Assembly (NCBI RefSeq): GCF_017565425.1
Contig: NZ_JAGEMK010000004.1
Location: forward strand, 124,001-188,000
Direction: 5' to 3'
Origin: Actinotalea soli
GTDB taxonomy: Bacteria; Actinomycetota; Actinomycetes; Actinomycetales; Cellulomonadaceae
Length of the DNA stretch: 64,000 nucleotides
The translations under genes and the position numbers were made by a program. Of the stretch, positions 1 through 8,548 are shown piece after piece; positions within the stretch are counted from its first letter, which is position 1, and each line of letters begins with the position of its first letter. The notes under the pieces are model-generated. The model was given only the letters and a program-made list of their open reading frames with translations. It did no database searches and had not been told where the DNA came from.

Positions 1-496
1 TGGCCACCGGCGCGCCGATGAAGGCTGCCGCGGTGTTGCCAGCCCCGGACCGAGGGCTCAGCCAGGTCGAGATCGTCAGGTCCTGCTGGCCGACCAGCCC
101 TGCCGTGGGGATCTCGAGGTAGGGGGCCGCGGTCGCACTGCCGCCCGGAAGGCTGAGCACACCACCGGCGACCTGGGCGCCGGTGCGTCGGAGGGTGGCG
201 TCGTAGCCGTTCCCGCTGGTGTCGGGGATGCTCGGGCCGGTCGCGTCGTCGAACGTGTAGTGGATCAGCGGCGCGGGGCCGTCGTCCGCAGCGGAGGCTG
301 CCGCGGGCGTGAAGGCTCCGAGCAGCGCCACGGCGCCCGTGACCGCCGCTGCGATGGCCCGCCGTCGCGGTGCGGGGCCGCGGGGCCACGTGGGCGGAGC
401 CCCGGCACGGCGCTGGCCGCGCGATGAGCTCTCGTCGTGGTGCGGCTCCGCCCCACGACGTCGGGTGCCGGTCGCCACGTGCTTGAGGTGCCCCAT
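1..496 (-). CDS. Secreted LamG-domain protein, N-terminal part
   Basis: This gene runs off the left edge; 165 codons are visible. Translation of the reverse complement from the ATG ending at 496 gives a long basic N-terminus with a triple-arginine patch (about residues 44-46), a hydrophobic Ala/Val/Leu stretch and an AASA-ADD type cleavage region near residue 70. The segment HYTFDD, then DTSGNGYDATL, then LPGG, then a TISTWL strand follows; this is the usual start of a LamG/concanavalin A-like jelly-roll domain. An AAGGGA box sits about 9 nt before the ATG. LamG domains of this style are often attached to secreted GH43, GH127 or GH51 arabinan-active enzymes, which would fit the arabinose theme of the window, but the catalytic part is outside it. 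The product is exported; its enzymatic identity is unknown. Confidence 0.75.
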   Translation of the reverse strand, partial: MGHLKHVATGTRRRGAEPHHDESSSRGQRRAGAPPTWPRGPAPRRRAIAAAVTGAVALLGAFTPAAASAADDGPAPLIHYTFDDATGPSIPDTSGNGYDATLRRTGAQVAGGVLSLPGGSATAAPYLEIPTAGLVGQQDLTISTWLSPRSGAGNTAAAFIGAPVA

Positions 497-706
497 TGCA
501 GATCCCTTGCGTCGCGCACCGGTCACCGTTGACCGACGCTGGCTCGGCGATGTTAGCGAGAACATGCCGTTCGCCAGGCTATGAGGGGGCAGGTGCGCCG
601 TCAAGGGATCCGCGGGGTGCGAGCGGCTTCTCCCCGTCCCCGCACCGACCTGACCGGGTCGCTCGTCTGGCCGATGCGCACGGCCGAGTCACGCTGCTGG
701 GCGGGC

Positions 707-1747
707 CTACTCCTCGGGGAACGTCACCGGCAGCCCGAAGGCCTCGACGTGCTCCCGCCCCAGGAACGAGGTCACCTGGCAGATCCGTTCACCGCTGATC
801 GTGAGCACGTTGATCGACCAGGCCTCGAACGGTCCACCGTCCGGGGACAGGTAGCTCACGACGGCGAGCTGCCCGTTGGCCGTGGTCGGCAGGTGGCGCC
901 ACTGCCCGCAGGTGCTCAGCGGGAGCGCGCGGGCGAAGTTCATGACGGCCTCCTGGCCGCGGTACCAGTGCGGCAGCGGCGGCATGGACCAGGTGACGTC
1001 CTCGGTGAGGAGCGCGACGAGCGCACCCGCGTCACCGGCTTCCATGGCGGACATGAACCTCTCGACGACGTCACGCCGCCCGACGTCCCCGAGCTGCTGC
1101 AGGGTCTGCTGCTGCGCGCCGGCGGGCACCTTCTGGTCGATGAGGCGGCGGGCCCGTTGCAGTGCGCTGGTGACCGAGGCGGTGGTGGTGTCCATGAGGT
1201 CGGCGATCTCCCGGGCGGAGAAGCCCAGCACCTCGACCAGCAGCAGGACGGCGCGCTGGTTCCCGGGCAGGTGCTGCAGGGCAGCGACGAAAGCGAGCTC
1301 GACCGCTTCGCGCTGCTCGTAGCGCGCGGCCGGGCTCGACGCCCCGCCCTCCATCCCCACGTCCGAGTACGGCCCGAGCCAGGCGACCTCGGTGAGGGGC
1401 GTGTCCCCGACGACGGCGTCGTGGCTCGGGCTGGTCAGGTCCATCGGCAAGGCCCGACGCCCCCGCGCCGCAACCGCGTCCAGGCAGGTGCGGGTGGTGA
1501 CCCGGTAGAGCCAGGTGCGCAGGGAGCTGCGCCCCTCGAAGCGCGGGAGTGCTCGCCAGGCGCGCAGGAGGGCCTCCTGGAGCGCGTCGTCGGCGTCGTG
1601 CGTGGAACCGAGCATCCGGTAGCAGTGGGCGTGCAGCTCCCGGCGCAACGGGTGGACGAGGCGGGTGAACGCGGCGTCGTCGCCGGTCCGGGCGAGAGCG
1701 AGGTCGTCGGCCACCGAGTCGCGCACGAGCTCAGGCTCGATCGGCAC
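707..1747 (-). CDS. ECF sigma factor with C-terminal SnoaL-like domain
   Basis: An RNA polymerase sigma-70 factor of the extracytoplasmic-function type, resembling the family with a fused NTF2/SnoaL-like C-terminus (TIGR02960-like). Region 2 is seen in HAHCYRMLGSTHDADDALQE and the FEGRSSLRTWLYRV stretch. Region 4 is the LPGNQRAVLLLVEVLGFSAREIADLMDTT helix-turn-helix. From about residue 230 the protein matches a SnoaL-like fold (ERFMSAMEAGDAGALVALLTEDV, PPLPHWYRG), a domain thought to control sigma activity in such factors. I chose the GTG at 1747 (346 aa) because family members begin about 10-20 residues before region 2. An upstream ATG at 1819 would add 24 residues but would overlap the divergent neighbour's leader. 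No anti-sigma gene is adjacent. The regulon is unknown. Confidence 0.85.
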   Translation of the reverse strand: MPIEPELVRDSVADDLALARTGDDAAFTRLVHPLRRELHAHCYRMLGSTHDADDALQEALLRAWRALPRFEGRSSLRTWLYRVTTRTCLDAVAARGRRALPMDLTSPSHDAVVGDTPLTEVAWLGPYSDVGMEGGASSPAARYEQREAVELAFVAALQHLPGNQRAVLLLVEVLGFSAREIADLMDTTTASVTSALQRARRLIDQKVPAGAQQQTLQQLGDVGRRDVVERFMSAMEAGDAGALVALLTEDVTWSMPPLPHWYRGQEAVMNFARALPLSTCGQWRHLPTTANGQLAVVSYLSPDGGPFEAWSINVLTISGERICQVTSFLGREHVEAFGLPVTFPEE

Positions 1748-1830
1748 CTCGCCCTCGAGCGATGAATCAGACCTGTTCTCGCAGTCTCCCCTCGGAGACA
1801 TCGCCACCGACCGCATCACAGGAGGACACC

Positions 1831-2142
1831 ATGCCCGAGCCCGCCCCCGCTACTCCCACGGCGCATGAACCCCAGCCCCTCGACCACCGCTTCACCGCCC
1901 CGATCGAGAAGGACGGCTCCTTCGCCACCTACCTGACGGTGCACGGGTCGGCCGAGCTGCTCGGCACCGGCAAGGCCGTGAAGATCACCGGGACCATCGA
2001 CGGGCACGAGTTCGCCGCGACCCTCATGCCCTCGGGCCACGGACCGCACTGGCTGCCGCTGCGGGCCGCGATCTGCAAGGCGATCGGGAAGGGCCGGGGC
2101 GGGGAGGAGGTCGAGGTCCACCTGCTGGGGCGGACCACCTGA
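1831..2142 (+). CDS. DUF1905 domain protein
   Basis: A 103-aa cytosolic protein, read divergently from the sigma factor. The pattern F-x-A-P-I-E...G-x-F-A-T-Y, GKAVKITGTIDGHEFAATL, a GHGPHWLPL loop and a closing V-E-V-H-L strand is that of the small beta-barrel DUF1905 family (PF08922). Members are of unknown biochemical role and are often fused to YdeI-like bacteriocin-protection domains, which are absent here. The ATG at 1831 is preceded by a GGAGG box at 1821-1825. Its position head-to-head with the sigma factor suggests it could be a target of that factor, but this is inference. Confidence 0.75.
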   Translation: MPEPAPATPTAHEPQPLDHRFTAPIEKDGSFATYLTVHGSAELLGTGKAVKITGTIDGHEFAATLMPSGHGPHWLPLRAAICKAIGKGRGGEEVEVHLLGRTT

Positions 2143-2159
2143 GCGGCCCGGCTCGCCGG

Positions 2160-3224
2160 CTACCGTCCCCGCGCCCCCTCCGGTGCGGGCGTCCCAGCCT
2201 CGACCCCGCGCCCCACCGCGCCCTGCGTCGACTCCCGCACCACCAGCTTCGTCGCGAGCGGGGTGTCCGTCGTCTCGTCCTCGCCGTCCTCGAGGGTCAC
2301 GAGGACCTTCTGCAGCATCAGCTCGCCGAGCGCCGCGAAGTTCTGGCGCACGGTGGTCAGCGGCGGGTACAGGAAGGCCGACTCGGGGATGTCGTCGAAG
2401 CCGACGATGCTGATGTCCTCCGGCACGCTCAACCGGCGCTCGCGCAGGGCAGACATCAGTCCCAGCGCGGTCTGGTCGTTCGAGGTGAACACCGCCATGC
2501 CGGGCTCGAGGTCCATCTCGAGGCCCAGCGTGTACCCGGCCTCGGCGCTCCAGTCCCCGTAGACGAGGTCCACCACGGGCAGACCCCGCTCGGCGAGCTC
2601 GTCACGCCAGCCGCGGATCCGCTCGACGGCGTCGGCCGCCCGCGCAGGCCCGGCGATGTGGGCGATGCGGGTGTGCCCGGACTCGGCGAGGTGGCGCACC
2701 GCGGCCCGGGCCCCCCGGTACTGGTCGATCTGCACCAGCAGCGGGCTGCGCCGGGAGGAGGACGCCGCGGCCACCACGGGCACGGACAGGTCCAGCTCGC
2801 GCACCATCTCGAGCACGCCGATGTCCATGACGATCAGCACGATCCCGTCGACCCGCTGGCGCAGCAGGCCTTCGATCGCGGCGCGCACCGCCCCGGGGTC
2901 GTCGTCGACGGTGTTGACCGTGTCCACGCTGTAGCGGGCCGCGCGGGCCGCCATGGTGAACGTCATGCCGATGCGGGTGGGGCCGTAGTCCGCGACGGCC
3001 GGGGCGATGAGACCCAGGGTGCGGGTGCGGCGGGAGACCAGGGACCGCGCTGCCGGGGAAGGGCTGTAGCGGAGCTGGGCGATGGCGTGCTCGACACGCT
3101 CCCGGGTCGCGGGACGCACGTTGGGCAGCCCGTTGATCACGCGGGAGACGGTCTGGTGCGAGACCCCGGCCAGACGAGCGACGTCGAAGATGTTCGCGGC
3201 GCGCGGGGCCTTGTCGTCGGTCAC
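2160..3224 (-). CDS. LacI-family transcriptional regulator of the furanose ABC operon
   Basis: A 354-aa sugar-responsive repressor. The N-terminal helix-turn-helix (IFDVARLAGVSHQTVSRVINGL, residues about 12-33) and hinge helix (YSPSPAARSLVSRRT) are intact. A periplasmic-binding-protein-like effector domain follows, with FTSNDQTALGLM and ISIVGFDDIPES near the end. The start is a GTG with an AGGAGGG box overlapping the 3' end of the upstream ATPase gene, so it is the last gene of the transporter operon. A feedback role on this operon is likely. The candidate targets are the dyads upstream of the binding-protein gene at 9625-9758, although the gene-operator match is not proven. The C-terminus has a low-complexity Gly/Glu/Ala/Pro tail. 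Confidence 0.88.
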   Translation of the reverse strand: MTDDKAPRAANIFDVARLAGVSHQTVSRVINGLPNVRPATRERVEHAIAQLRYSPSPAARSLVSRRTRTLGLIAPAVADYGPTRIGMTFTMAARAARYSVDTVNTVDDDPGAVRAAIEGLLRQRVDGIVLIVMDIGVLEMVRELDLSVPVVAAASSSRRSPLLVQIDQYRGARAAVRHLAESGHTRIAHIAGPARAADAVERIRGWRDELAERGLPVVDLVYGDWSAEAGYTLGLEMDLEPGMAVFTSNDQTALGLMSALRERRLSVPEDISIVGFDDIPESAFLYPPLTTVRQNFAALGELMLQKVLVTLEDGEDETTDTPLATKLVVRESTQGAVGRGVEAGTPAPEGARGR

Positions 3225-3226
3225 GC

Positions 3227-4753
3227 TCAGCCCTCCTGCTCGTCCGGGCTCGCGACGAGCGCCAGGAGGGAGTCGACGGTCATGTCCGCCGAGGCGAGGG
3301 TCTCCACGATCCGGCCCTCACGCAGGATCGCCACCCGGTCCCCGACGCGCAGCACCTCCTCGAGCTCTGCGGAGATGAACACTACCGACAGGCCGTTGTC
3401 GGCGAGCTCCCCCACCAGGTTCTGGATCTCGACCTTGGCGCCGACGTCCACCCCGCGGGTCGGCTCGTCGAGCACCAGCACCCGCGGCGCCAGCGCCAGC
3501 AACCGGGCCAGGAGCACCTTCTGCTGGTTGCCGCCCGAGAGGGTCCCGGCCGGGCGGTCGAGGTCTGCGGGGCGGATGCCCAAGGCCTCGACCCAGCTCT
3601 GCGCGAGCTCCCGCTGGCGCGCAGGCCTGATGCGCCGGAACACCCCGCGGTGGGCCTGGACGGAGAGGGTGATGTTGTCCAGCACCGACAGGTCCTGGAG
3701 GACCCCCTCGGAGCGCCTGTTCTCGGAGGAGTACACGACCCCCAGCGAGATGGCCTTGCGCGGGGAGTCGAGGTCCACCGCCTGGCCCTCGATCCGGATG
3801 ACACCGGCGTCGAGGCCGGACACCCCGGTCAGGGCCCGCGCCAGCTCGGTACGTCCCGAGCCGAGCAGCCCGGCGACGCCGAGCACCTCCCCCTCCCCCA
3901 GGTCGACGTCGGCCCCGCGGATGCCTGGAGCGGCGTCCACCCCGCGAGCACTGAGGAACACCGGGGCGTCGGGCTCCTCGGCGGCCTCGCGGTGACGGGT
4001 CTTGAAGTCGGAGGCGTCCCGACCGAGCATCTTGTGGACCAGGTCGATGCGCAGCAGCTGGCGGGTCAGGTACTCCCCGACGAGCTTGCCGTCGCGCAGC
4101 ACGGTCACGCGGTCGCAGATCTCGTACACCTGGTCCAGGAAGTGCGACACGAAGAGGATCGCCACGCCCCGGTCCCGCAGCTCGCGGATGATGCGGAACA
4201 GCTCGGCGACCTCGTCCAGGTCCAGGCTCGAGGTCGGCTCGTCGAGGACCAGCACCCGCACCTCGGTCGAGATGGCCCGCGCGATCGCCACGAGCTGCTG
4301 CACGGCGACCGGGTGGCTGCCCAGCAGGGAGGCGGGGTCGACGTCGAGCCCCAGGTCGCGCAGGACCTCGCCCGCCCGGGCGCGCATCAGTCGCTGGCTC
4401 AGCACCCCCCGCGAGCGCGGCTCACGCCCCAGCAGGATGTTCTCCGCCACGGACAGGTTCGGGAGGAGCTCGACCTCCTGGTACACGGTGCTGATGCCGG
4501 CCCGCTGCGCCTCCTGCGGCGTCGCGAAGCTCATCTCGCGCCCCTCGAGCCTGAGCGTCCCGGCGTCGAGGGCCAGCACGCCCGTGATGGCCTTGATGAG
4601 GGTGGACTTGCCCGCACCGTTCTCCCCCATGAGGGAGTGCACCTCGCCGGGGAACATCCGGAAGGAGACGTCGTCGAGGGCCGCGTCGGCCCCGAAGCGC
4701 ACCGTCGCGCCGGTCAGCTCGAGCAGCGGCTGCGCACCGACGGCCCCGTCCAT
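3227..4753 (-). CDS. Sugar ABC transporter ATPase (second YtfR/RbsA-like copy)
   Basis: A 508-aa double-cassette ATPase that would energise import of a pentose or furanose sugar. The first cassette has Walker A GENGAGKST (about residues 43-51) and Walker B VLVLDEPTS. Its signature is degenerate (HPVAVQQ in place of LSGGQ), as in YtfR-type proteins. The second cassette has a poor Walker A (LLGSGRTEL) but a perfect LSGGNQQKV signature and VLVLDEPTRGVDVGAK. This asymmetry is normal for the monosaccharide-transporter (CUT2) class. It lies 53 bp after the YjfF-like permease and overlaps the LacI gene region. The operon already has a full ATPase gene upstream (6872-8443), so this is a diverged paralogue, clearly not a recent copy: the two proteins differ throughout. 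It could serve a different permease pair or act as an alternative motor. Confidence 0.88.
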   Translation of the reverse strand: MDGAVGAQPLLELTGATVRFGADAALDDVSFRMFPGEVHSLMGENGAGKSTLIKAITGVLALDAGTLRLEGREMSFATPQEAQRAGISTVYQEVELLPNLSVAENILLGREPRSRGVLSQRLMRARAGEVLRDLGLDVDPASLLGSHPVAVQQLVAIARAISTEVRVLVLDEPTSSLDLDEVAELFRIIRELRDRGVAILFVSHFLDQVYEICDRVTVLRDGKLVGEYLTRQLLRIDLVHKMLGRDASDFKTRHREAAEEPDAPVFLSARGVDAAPGIRGADVDLGEGEVLGVAGLLGSGRTELARALTGVSGLDAGVIRIEGQAVDLDSPRKAISLGVVYSSENRRSEGVLQDLSVLDNITLSVQAHRGVFRRIRPARQRELAQSWVEALGIRPADLDRPAGTLSGGNQQKVLLARLLALAPRVLVLDEPTRGVDVGAKVEIQNLVGELADNGLSVVFISAELEEVLRVGDRVAILREGRIVETLASADMTVDSLLALVASPDEQEG

Positions 4754-4806
4754 CCCACCAGTATCGCGGGACGGACGGGGCGCGGCCTGCGCCGCGCGCG
4801 GGGCGG

Positions 4807-5832
4807 CTATCGCCTTCGCTCCGACCGGGCGACGATCACGCGCTGCACGACGATGAACAGCAGCAGCAGAGCCCCGACGATGATCTGCATCCAGGCCTGC
4901 TCAGCACCCATGAAGGAGATGATCGTCTTGATCGTCCCGAAGACCAGCACACCGATGAGCGACCCCAGCACGTAGCCGCGGCCACCGGTCAGGAGGGTGC
5001 CGCCGATCACCACGGCGGCGATCGCGTCGAGCTCGGTGCCGATGCCGTTGCGGGGGTAGCCGGCCCCGGAGTAGGCCGTCAGCGCGAGCCCCGCCAGGCC
5101 GCCGCAGAACCCGCTGATCACGTAGGCGGCGACCTTCGTACGGGCGACGTTCAGGCCCATGAGTCGTGCGGACTGCTCGTTGCCACCGATGGCGTAGATG
5201 GTGCGACCGAACCTCGTGAGGTGCAGCACGAAGACCGCGACCGCGACGGTCAGCAGGGCGATGATCCCGGTGGGGGTCAGGTACCAGTCGCCGAGGCGGA
5301 ACCGGGTCTGCTGCAACCACAGGACCCCGGGCTCCTCGACCCGGATCGAGGACAGGCTCACCACGAAGGCCAGGCCACGGGCGAGGAAGAGCCCTGCCAG
5401 GGAGGCGATGAAGGGCTGCACGTTGAAGTACTGCACCAGCACCCCGATGAGCAGGCCGATCGCCGCGCCCCCCGCGAGCATCGCCGGGACCGCGATCCAC
5501 ACCGGTATCCCTGAGACGAGGAGCTGCGCGCCGAGGATCCCGGTGAAGGCCATGACCGACCCGACCGACAGGTCGATGCCCGCCGTGAGGATCACGAAGG
5601 TCATGCCCACGGCCAGGATGAGCAGGTACGCGTTGTCCAGCAGCAGGGCCGACATGTTCCGTGCGGTGATGAAGTCCCCGCGCAGGAAGGCCTCAGCACC
5701 GGCGAGAAGCAGGACGAGGATGACCACGGCGGCGAAGGACGGGATCATCGCCGCGTGCCGGGCCAGGAAGCTCTCCACCGGGGAGGAGGCGCGCTCGACG
5801 CGCACCGCTGGGGTCGTCGTCGTCGTGCTCAT
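4807..5832 (-). CDS. yjfF: Furanose sugar ABC permease, YjfF-like
   Basis: A 341-aa inner-membrane permease of the CUT2 (BPD_transp_2) family. It has about 8-10 hydrophobic segments. The motif AVGMTFVILTAGIDLSVGSVMAFTG is the family hallmark, and the cytoplasmic GGNEQSARLMGLNVARTK segment couples to the ATPase. The ATG at 5832 overlaps the stop of the preceding permease (ATGA), supporting translational coupling and this start over the much longer frame that runs through upstream DNA. Together with the YtfT-like gene it should form the heteromeric membrane pore of a galactofuranose/arabinofuranose-type importer. Confidence 0.87.
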   Translation of the reverse strand: MSTTTTTPAVRVERASSPVESFLARHAAMIPSFAAVVILVLLLAGAEAFLRGDFITARNMSALLLDNAYLLILAVGMTFVILTAGIDLSVGSVMAFTGILGAQLLVSGIPVWIAVPAMLAGGAAIGLLIGVLVQYFNVQPFIASLAGLFLARGLAFVVSLSSIRVEEPGVLWLQQTRFRLGDWYLTPTGIIALLTVAVAVFVLHLTRFGRTIYAIGGNEQSARLMGLNVARTKVAAYVISGFCGGLAGLALTAYSGAGYPRNGIGTELDAIAAVVIGGTLLTGGRGYVLGSLIGVLVFGTIKTIISFMGAEQAWMQIIVGALLLLFIVVQRVIVARSERRR

Positions 5833-6875
5833 GCCGCCACCTTCGTCCGCTCCTGGTCCGGGGCCGTCGTCGACGGCCGTCGTCTGGTCATCGACCCGAG
5901 GGCGCGCCGCACCCGCGGGGACTGCACCACCACCACCACGACCACGACCACCGCGAAGAACACCGGGCTCTGCGCCGAGGGCACCCCGAGGAAGAGGATC
6001 GTCGACCCGAGGGTCTGGATGATCAGCACCCCCACGACCGTGCCCGCGATGGAGAACTTGCCCCCCGCGAGGGACGTGCCACCGAGGACGACGGCGAGGA
6101 TCGCGTACAGCTCGATGAACAGCCCCGCGGCGTTCGCGTCGGCCGCCTTGATGTTCGAGGCGTAGATGACCCCCGCCACCCCGGCGAGCACGCCGCTGAG
6201 GATGTAGGCCCCCCACACGATCCCCCTGGACCGCACCCCCGCGAGCCTGCTGGCCTCGGGGTTGATGCCCACGGCCTCGGTCAGCACGCCCAGGGCGGTG
6301 CGCCGCTCGACGAGGGCCAGGGCGGCGATCGCGGCGACCGAGATGAAGAAGGCGAAGGGCAGCACCGTGAGGTAGCCGCTGGCGATGTAGGAGAACGGGG
6401 CCGAGTTCACCGTCGTGATGAACCCTCCGGTGATGAGGAGCGCGACACCCCGCCCGGCGAGCATGAGGACCAGGGTCGCGATGATCGGTTGGATGCCCAG
6501 CACCGCCACCAGGAACCCGTTCCACGCCCCCAGCACGAGGGCGACCAGCACCGCGACCACGACGGCCACCAGCACCGTGCCGAGGTTGCCCGGGTCGTTG
6601 GAGCCGTCGATGACGGTCAGGGCCACGGCCCCCGAGACCGCCATGATCGCCCCGACCGAGAGGTCGATGCCCCGGGTCGCGATGACGATCGTCATGCCGA
6701 GGGCCACGAGCATCAGCGGGGCGCTGTTGCGCAGGATGTCGATGAGCGCCCCGTAGAGCTGGCCGTCGCGCACCGTGATGGTGAGGAACCGGGGTCGGGC
6801 CACCGAGTTGACGACGATCAGCGTGATCAGGGCCGCGAGGGGCCAGAACAGCCGGTGCTTCCAGATCTGCGTCAT
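5829..6875 (-). CDS. ytfT: Furanose sugar ABC permease, YtfT-like
   Basis: A 348-aa CUT2 permease. VALGMTIVIATRGIDLSVGAIMAVSGAVAL is the conserved signature, and TEAVGINPEASRLAGVRSRG is the coupling loop. The ATG at 6875 overlaps the upstream ATPase stop (ATGA). An odd feature is a run of nine consecutive valines near residues 309-317 in the last membrane helix, encoded by a GTG/GTC trinucleotide tract around 5925-5953. It is followed by a basic tail. In E. coli the YtfQRT-YjfF system takes up galactofuranose; substrate here is inferred from family and could equally be L-arabinofuranose. Confidence 0.87.
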   Translation of the reverse strand: MTQIWKHRLFWPLAALITLIVVNSVARPRFLTITVRDGQLYGALIDILRNSAPLMLVALGMTIVIATRGIDLSVGAIMAVSGAVALTVIDGSNDPGNLGTVLVAVVVAVLVALVLGAWNGFLVAVLGIQPIIATLVLMLAGRGVALLITGGFITTVNSAPFSYIASGYLTVLPFAFFISVAAIAALALVERRTALGVLTEAVGINPEASRLAGVRSRGIVWGAYILSGVLAGVAGVIYASNIKAADANAAGLFIELYAILAVVLGGTSLAGGKFSIAGTVVGVLIIQTLGSTILFLGVPSAQSPVFFAVVVVVVVVVQSPRVRRALGSMTRRRPSTTAPDQERTKVAA

Positions 6876-8443
6876 GCCGCACTCCCCTTGCCCTCGTTGG
6901 CCAGGTAGTCGATGAGTCCGTCCAGGTCGGTCTCGCTCGAGTCGACCTCGCCGATCTTCCTACGGTCCCGCAGGACGGCGATCCGCTGGGCCAGTCGAAG
7001 CACCTCCTCCAGCTCGGAGGAGATGAAGATGACGGCAAGGCCCTGCGCGGAGAGCTCGGCGACCTTGCGCTGGATGTCGGCCTTGGCACCGACGTCGATC
7101 CCGCGGGTCGGCTCGTCCAGGATGATCAGCTCGGGCGAGGTCGCGAGCCACCGCGCGAGCAGCACCTTCTGCTGGTTGCCGCCCGAGAGGTTCCCGACGA
7201 CGGCGTCCGGGTTGGCGGGACGCACCCCCAGGGCCTCGACGTACTCCGCGACGATGGCGTCCTGCTCGCTCTTGCGGATCGGACGGGCCCACCCGCGGCG
7301 CGCCTGGATGCCCAGCACGATGTTCTCGGCCACGGTCAGGTCCGCGACCACGCCCTCACCCCGACGGTCCTCGGAGGAGAAGGCGATCCGGTGGTCGATC
7401 GCATGCCGTGGGGAGGTCATCTTCACGGGGGTGCCGTGCACGGCCACCTGCCCGGCGTCGGCGCGGTCGGCCCCGCACAGCAGGCGGACCAGCTCGGTGC
7501 GGCCCGAGCCGAGCAGCCCCGCGAGGCCGACGACCTCCCCGGGGTAGATCTCGAGGTCGGCGGGTTCGAGGACGCCCCGCTTGCCGACGCCCTCGGCGCG
7601 CAGCAACGGCTCACCCGAGCGGTCGACGGTGCGGTGGGCCGTGCGGGACAACGCGTCCAGGTCGTCCAGAGCGCGTCCGATCATCTTGGTGACCAGGGCG
7701 TCGCGGGGCAGCTCGGCGATGGGGTGCTCCCCCACGAGGCTGCCGTTGCGCAGGACGGTGATGCGGTCGGAGATCTCGTAGACCTGGTCCAGGAAGTGCG
7801 AGACGAAGAGGATCGCGACGCCCGCGGCCCGCAGCTCGCGGATCACCGCGAACAGCTGGTCGACCTCGTCGCGGTCCAGGCTCGAGGTCGGCTCGTCGAG
7901 GATCAGCACCTTCGCCTCGGTCACCATGGCGCGGCTGATCGCCACGAGCTGCTGGACCGCGATCGAGTGGGTGGACAGCAGCGAGCGCGGGTCGATCGAC
8001 AGGCGCAGGCTCTGCAGGTGGCGCGCGGCCTCGGCGTGGGTGGCGCGCCAGTCGATGGCCCCGCCGCGGCGCGGCTCGTGACCGAGCATCACGTTCTCGC
8101 CGACCGTGAGGTTCGTGCAGAGGTTGACCTCCTGGTAGACGGTCGAGATGCCCGCCGCCTGGGCGTCGGCCGTGGAGGTGAAGGTCCGCGGAGAGCCGGC
8201 CACCGTGATGCTCCCGCTGTCCACCTGGTACACCCCGGTGAGGGCCTTGATCAGCGTGGACTTGCCGGCACCGTTCTCCCCCATGAGGGAGTGCACCTCG
8301 CCGGGGCGCAGCACGAAGTCGACATGATCGAGGGCGAGCACCCCGGGGAACCGGATGGTGATGCCGCGCATCTCGACGATCGGGGGGACGTCAGGGGTGA
8401 GTGGGACGTCCACGATCGGTGGGACGTCGGTGTCCGCAGTCAT
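6872..8443 (-). CDS. ytfR: Furanose sugar ABC transporter ATPase, YtfR-like
   Basis: A 523-aa double-cassette ATPase. Cassette 1 has Walker A GENGAGKST, Walker B VLILDEPTSSLD and the degenerate signature SIAVQQ. Cassette 2 has LSGGNQQKVLLARW and IILDEPTRGIDVGAK. The N-terminus contains a short internal duplication (DVPPIVDVP and DVPPIVEM), so the true start could lie slightly downstream, but the ATG at 8443 is the only one with purines (GGAACGAG) just before it. It follows the binding-protein gene after a 105-bp gap with a GC hairpin and overlaps ytfT. It provides the energy for the transporter encoded around it. Confidence 0.88.
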   Translation of the reverse strand: MTADTDVPPIVDVPLTPDVPPIVEMRGITIRFPGVLALDHVDFVLRPGEVHSLMGENGAGKSTLIKALTGVYQVDSGSITVAGSPRTFTSTADAQAAGISTVYQEVNLCTNLTVGENVMLGHEPRRGGAIDWRATHAEAARHLQSLRLSIDPRSLLSTHSIAVQQLVAISRAMVTEAKVLILDEPTSSLDRDEVDQLFAVIRELRAAGVAILFVSHFLDQVYEISDRITVLRNGSLVGEHPIAELPRDALVTKMIGRALDDLDALSRTAHRTVDRSGEPLLRAEGVGKRGVLEPADLEIYPGEVVGLAGLLGSGRTELVRLLCGADRADAGQVAVHGTPVKMTSPRHAIDHRIAFSSEDRRGEGVVADLTVAENIVLGIQARRGWARPIRKSEQDAIVAEYVEALGVRPANPDAVVGNLSGGNQQKVLLARWLATSPELIILDEPTRGIDVGAKADIQRKVAELSAQGLAVIFISSELEEVLRLAQRIAVLRDRRKIGEVDSSETDLDGLIDYLANEGKGSAA

Positions 8444-8486
8444 CTCGTTCCACTGCTTTCTCGTCGGTGCCCGAGGGGACGACGCC

Positions 8487-8502
8487 GGGGCCCTGGGGCC
8501 CC
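8487..8502 (-). terminator. GC hairpin between binding-protein and ATPase genes
   Basis: GGGGCCC and GGGCCCC are separated by 2 nt, in the gap after the binding-protein stop. There is no U-run. In sugar ABC operons such hairpins commonly protect the 3' end of the abundant binding-protein message or cause partial termination before the membrane genes; that role is inferred here. Confidence 0.35.
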
Positions 8503-8548
8503 GACGCCGTCTCCCTCGCTGGCTACGTCAGGCGGGTGACCGTGCGGA

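Noticed and set aside
5925-5953. The GTG/GTC trinucleotide tract (nine valines) as a phase-variation site
   Set aside because: Changes in units of three would keep frame and only lengthen a membrane helix; there is no evidence of switching.
4807-7089. A 760-codon version of the YjfF-like permease
   Set aside because: The first about 420 codons are out-of-frame shadow of the upstream genes; the ATGA overlap at 5832 gives the proper start.
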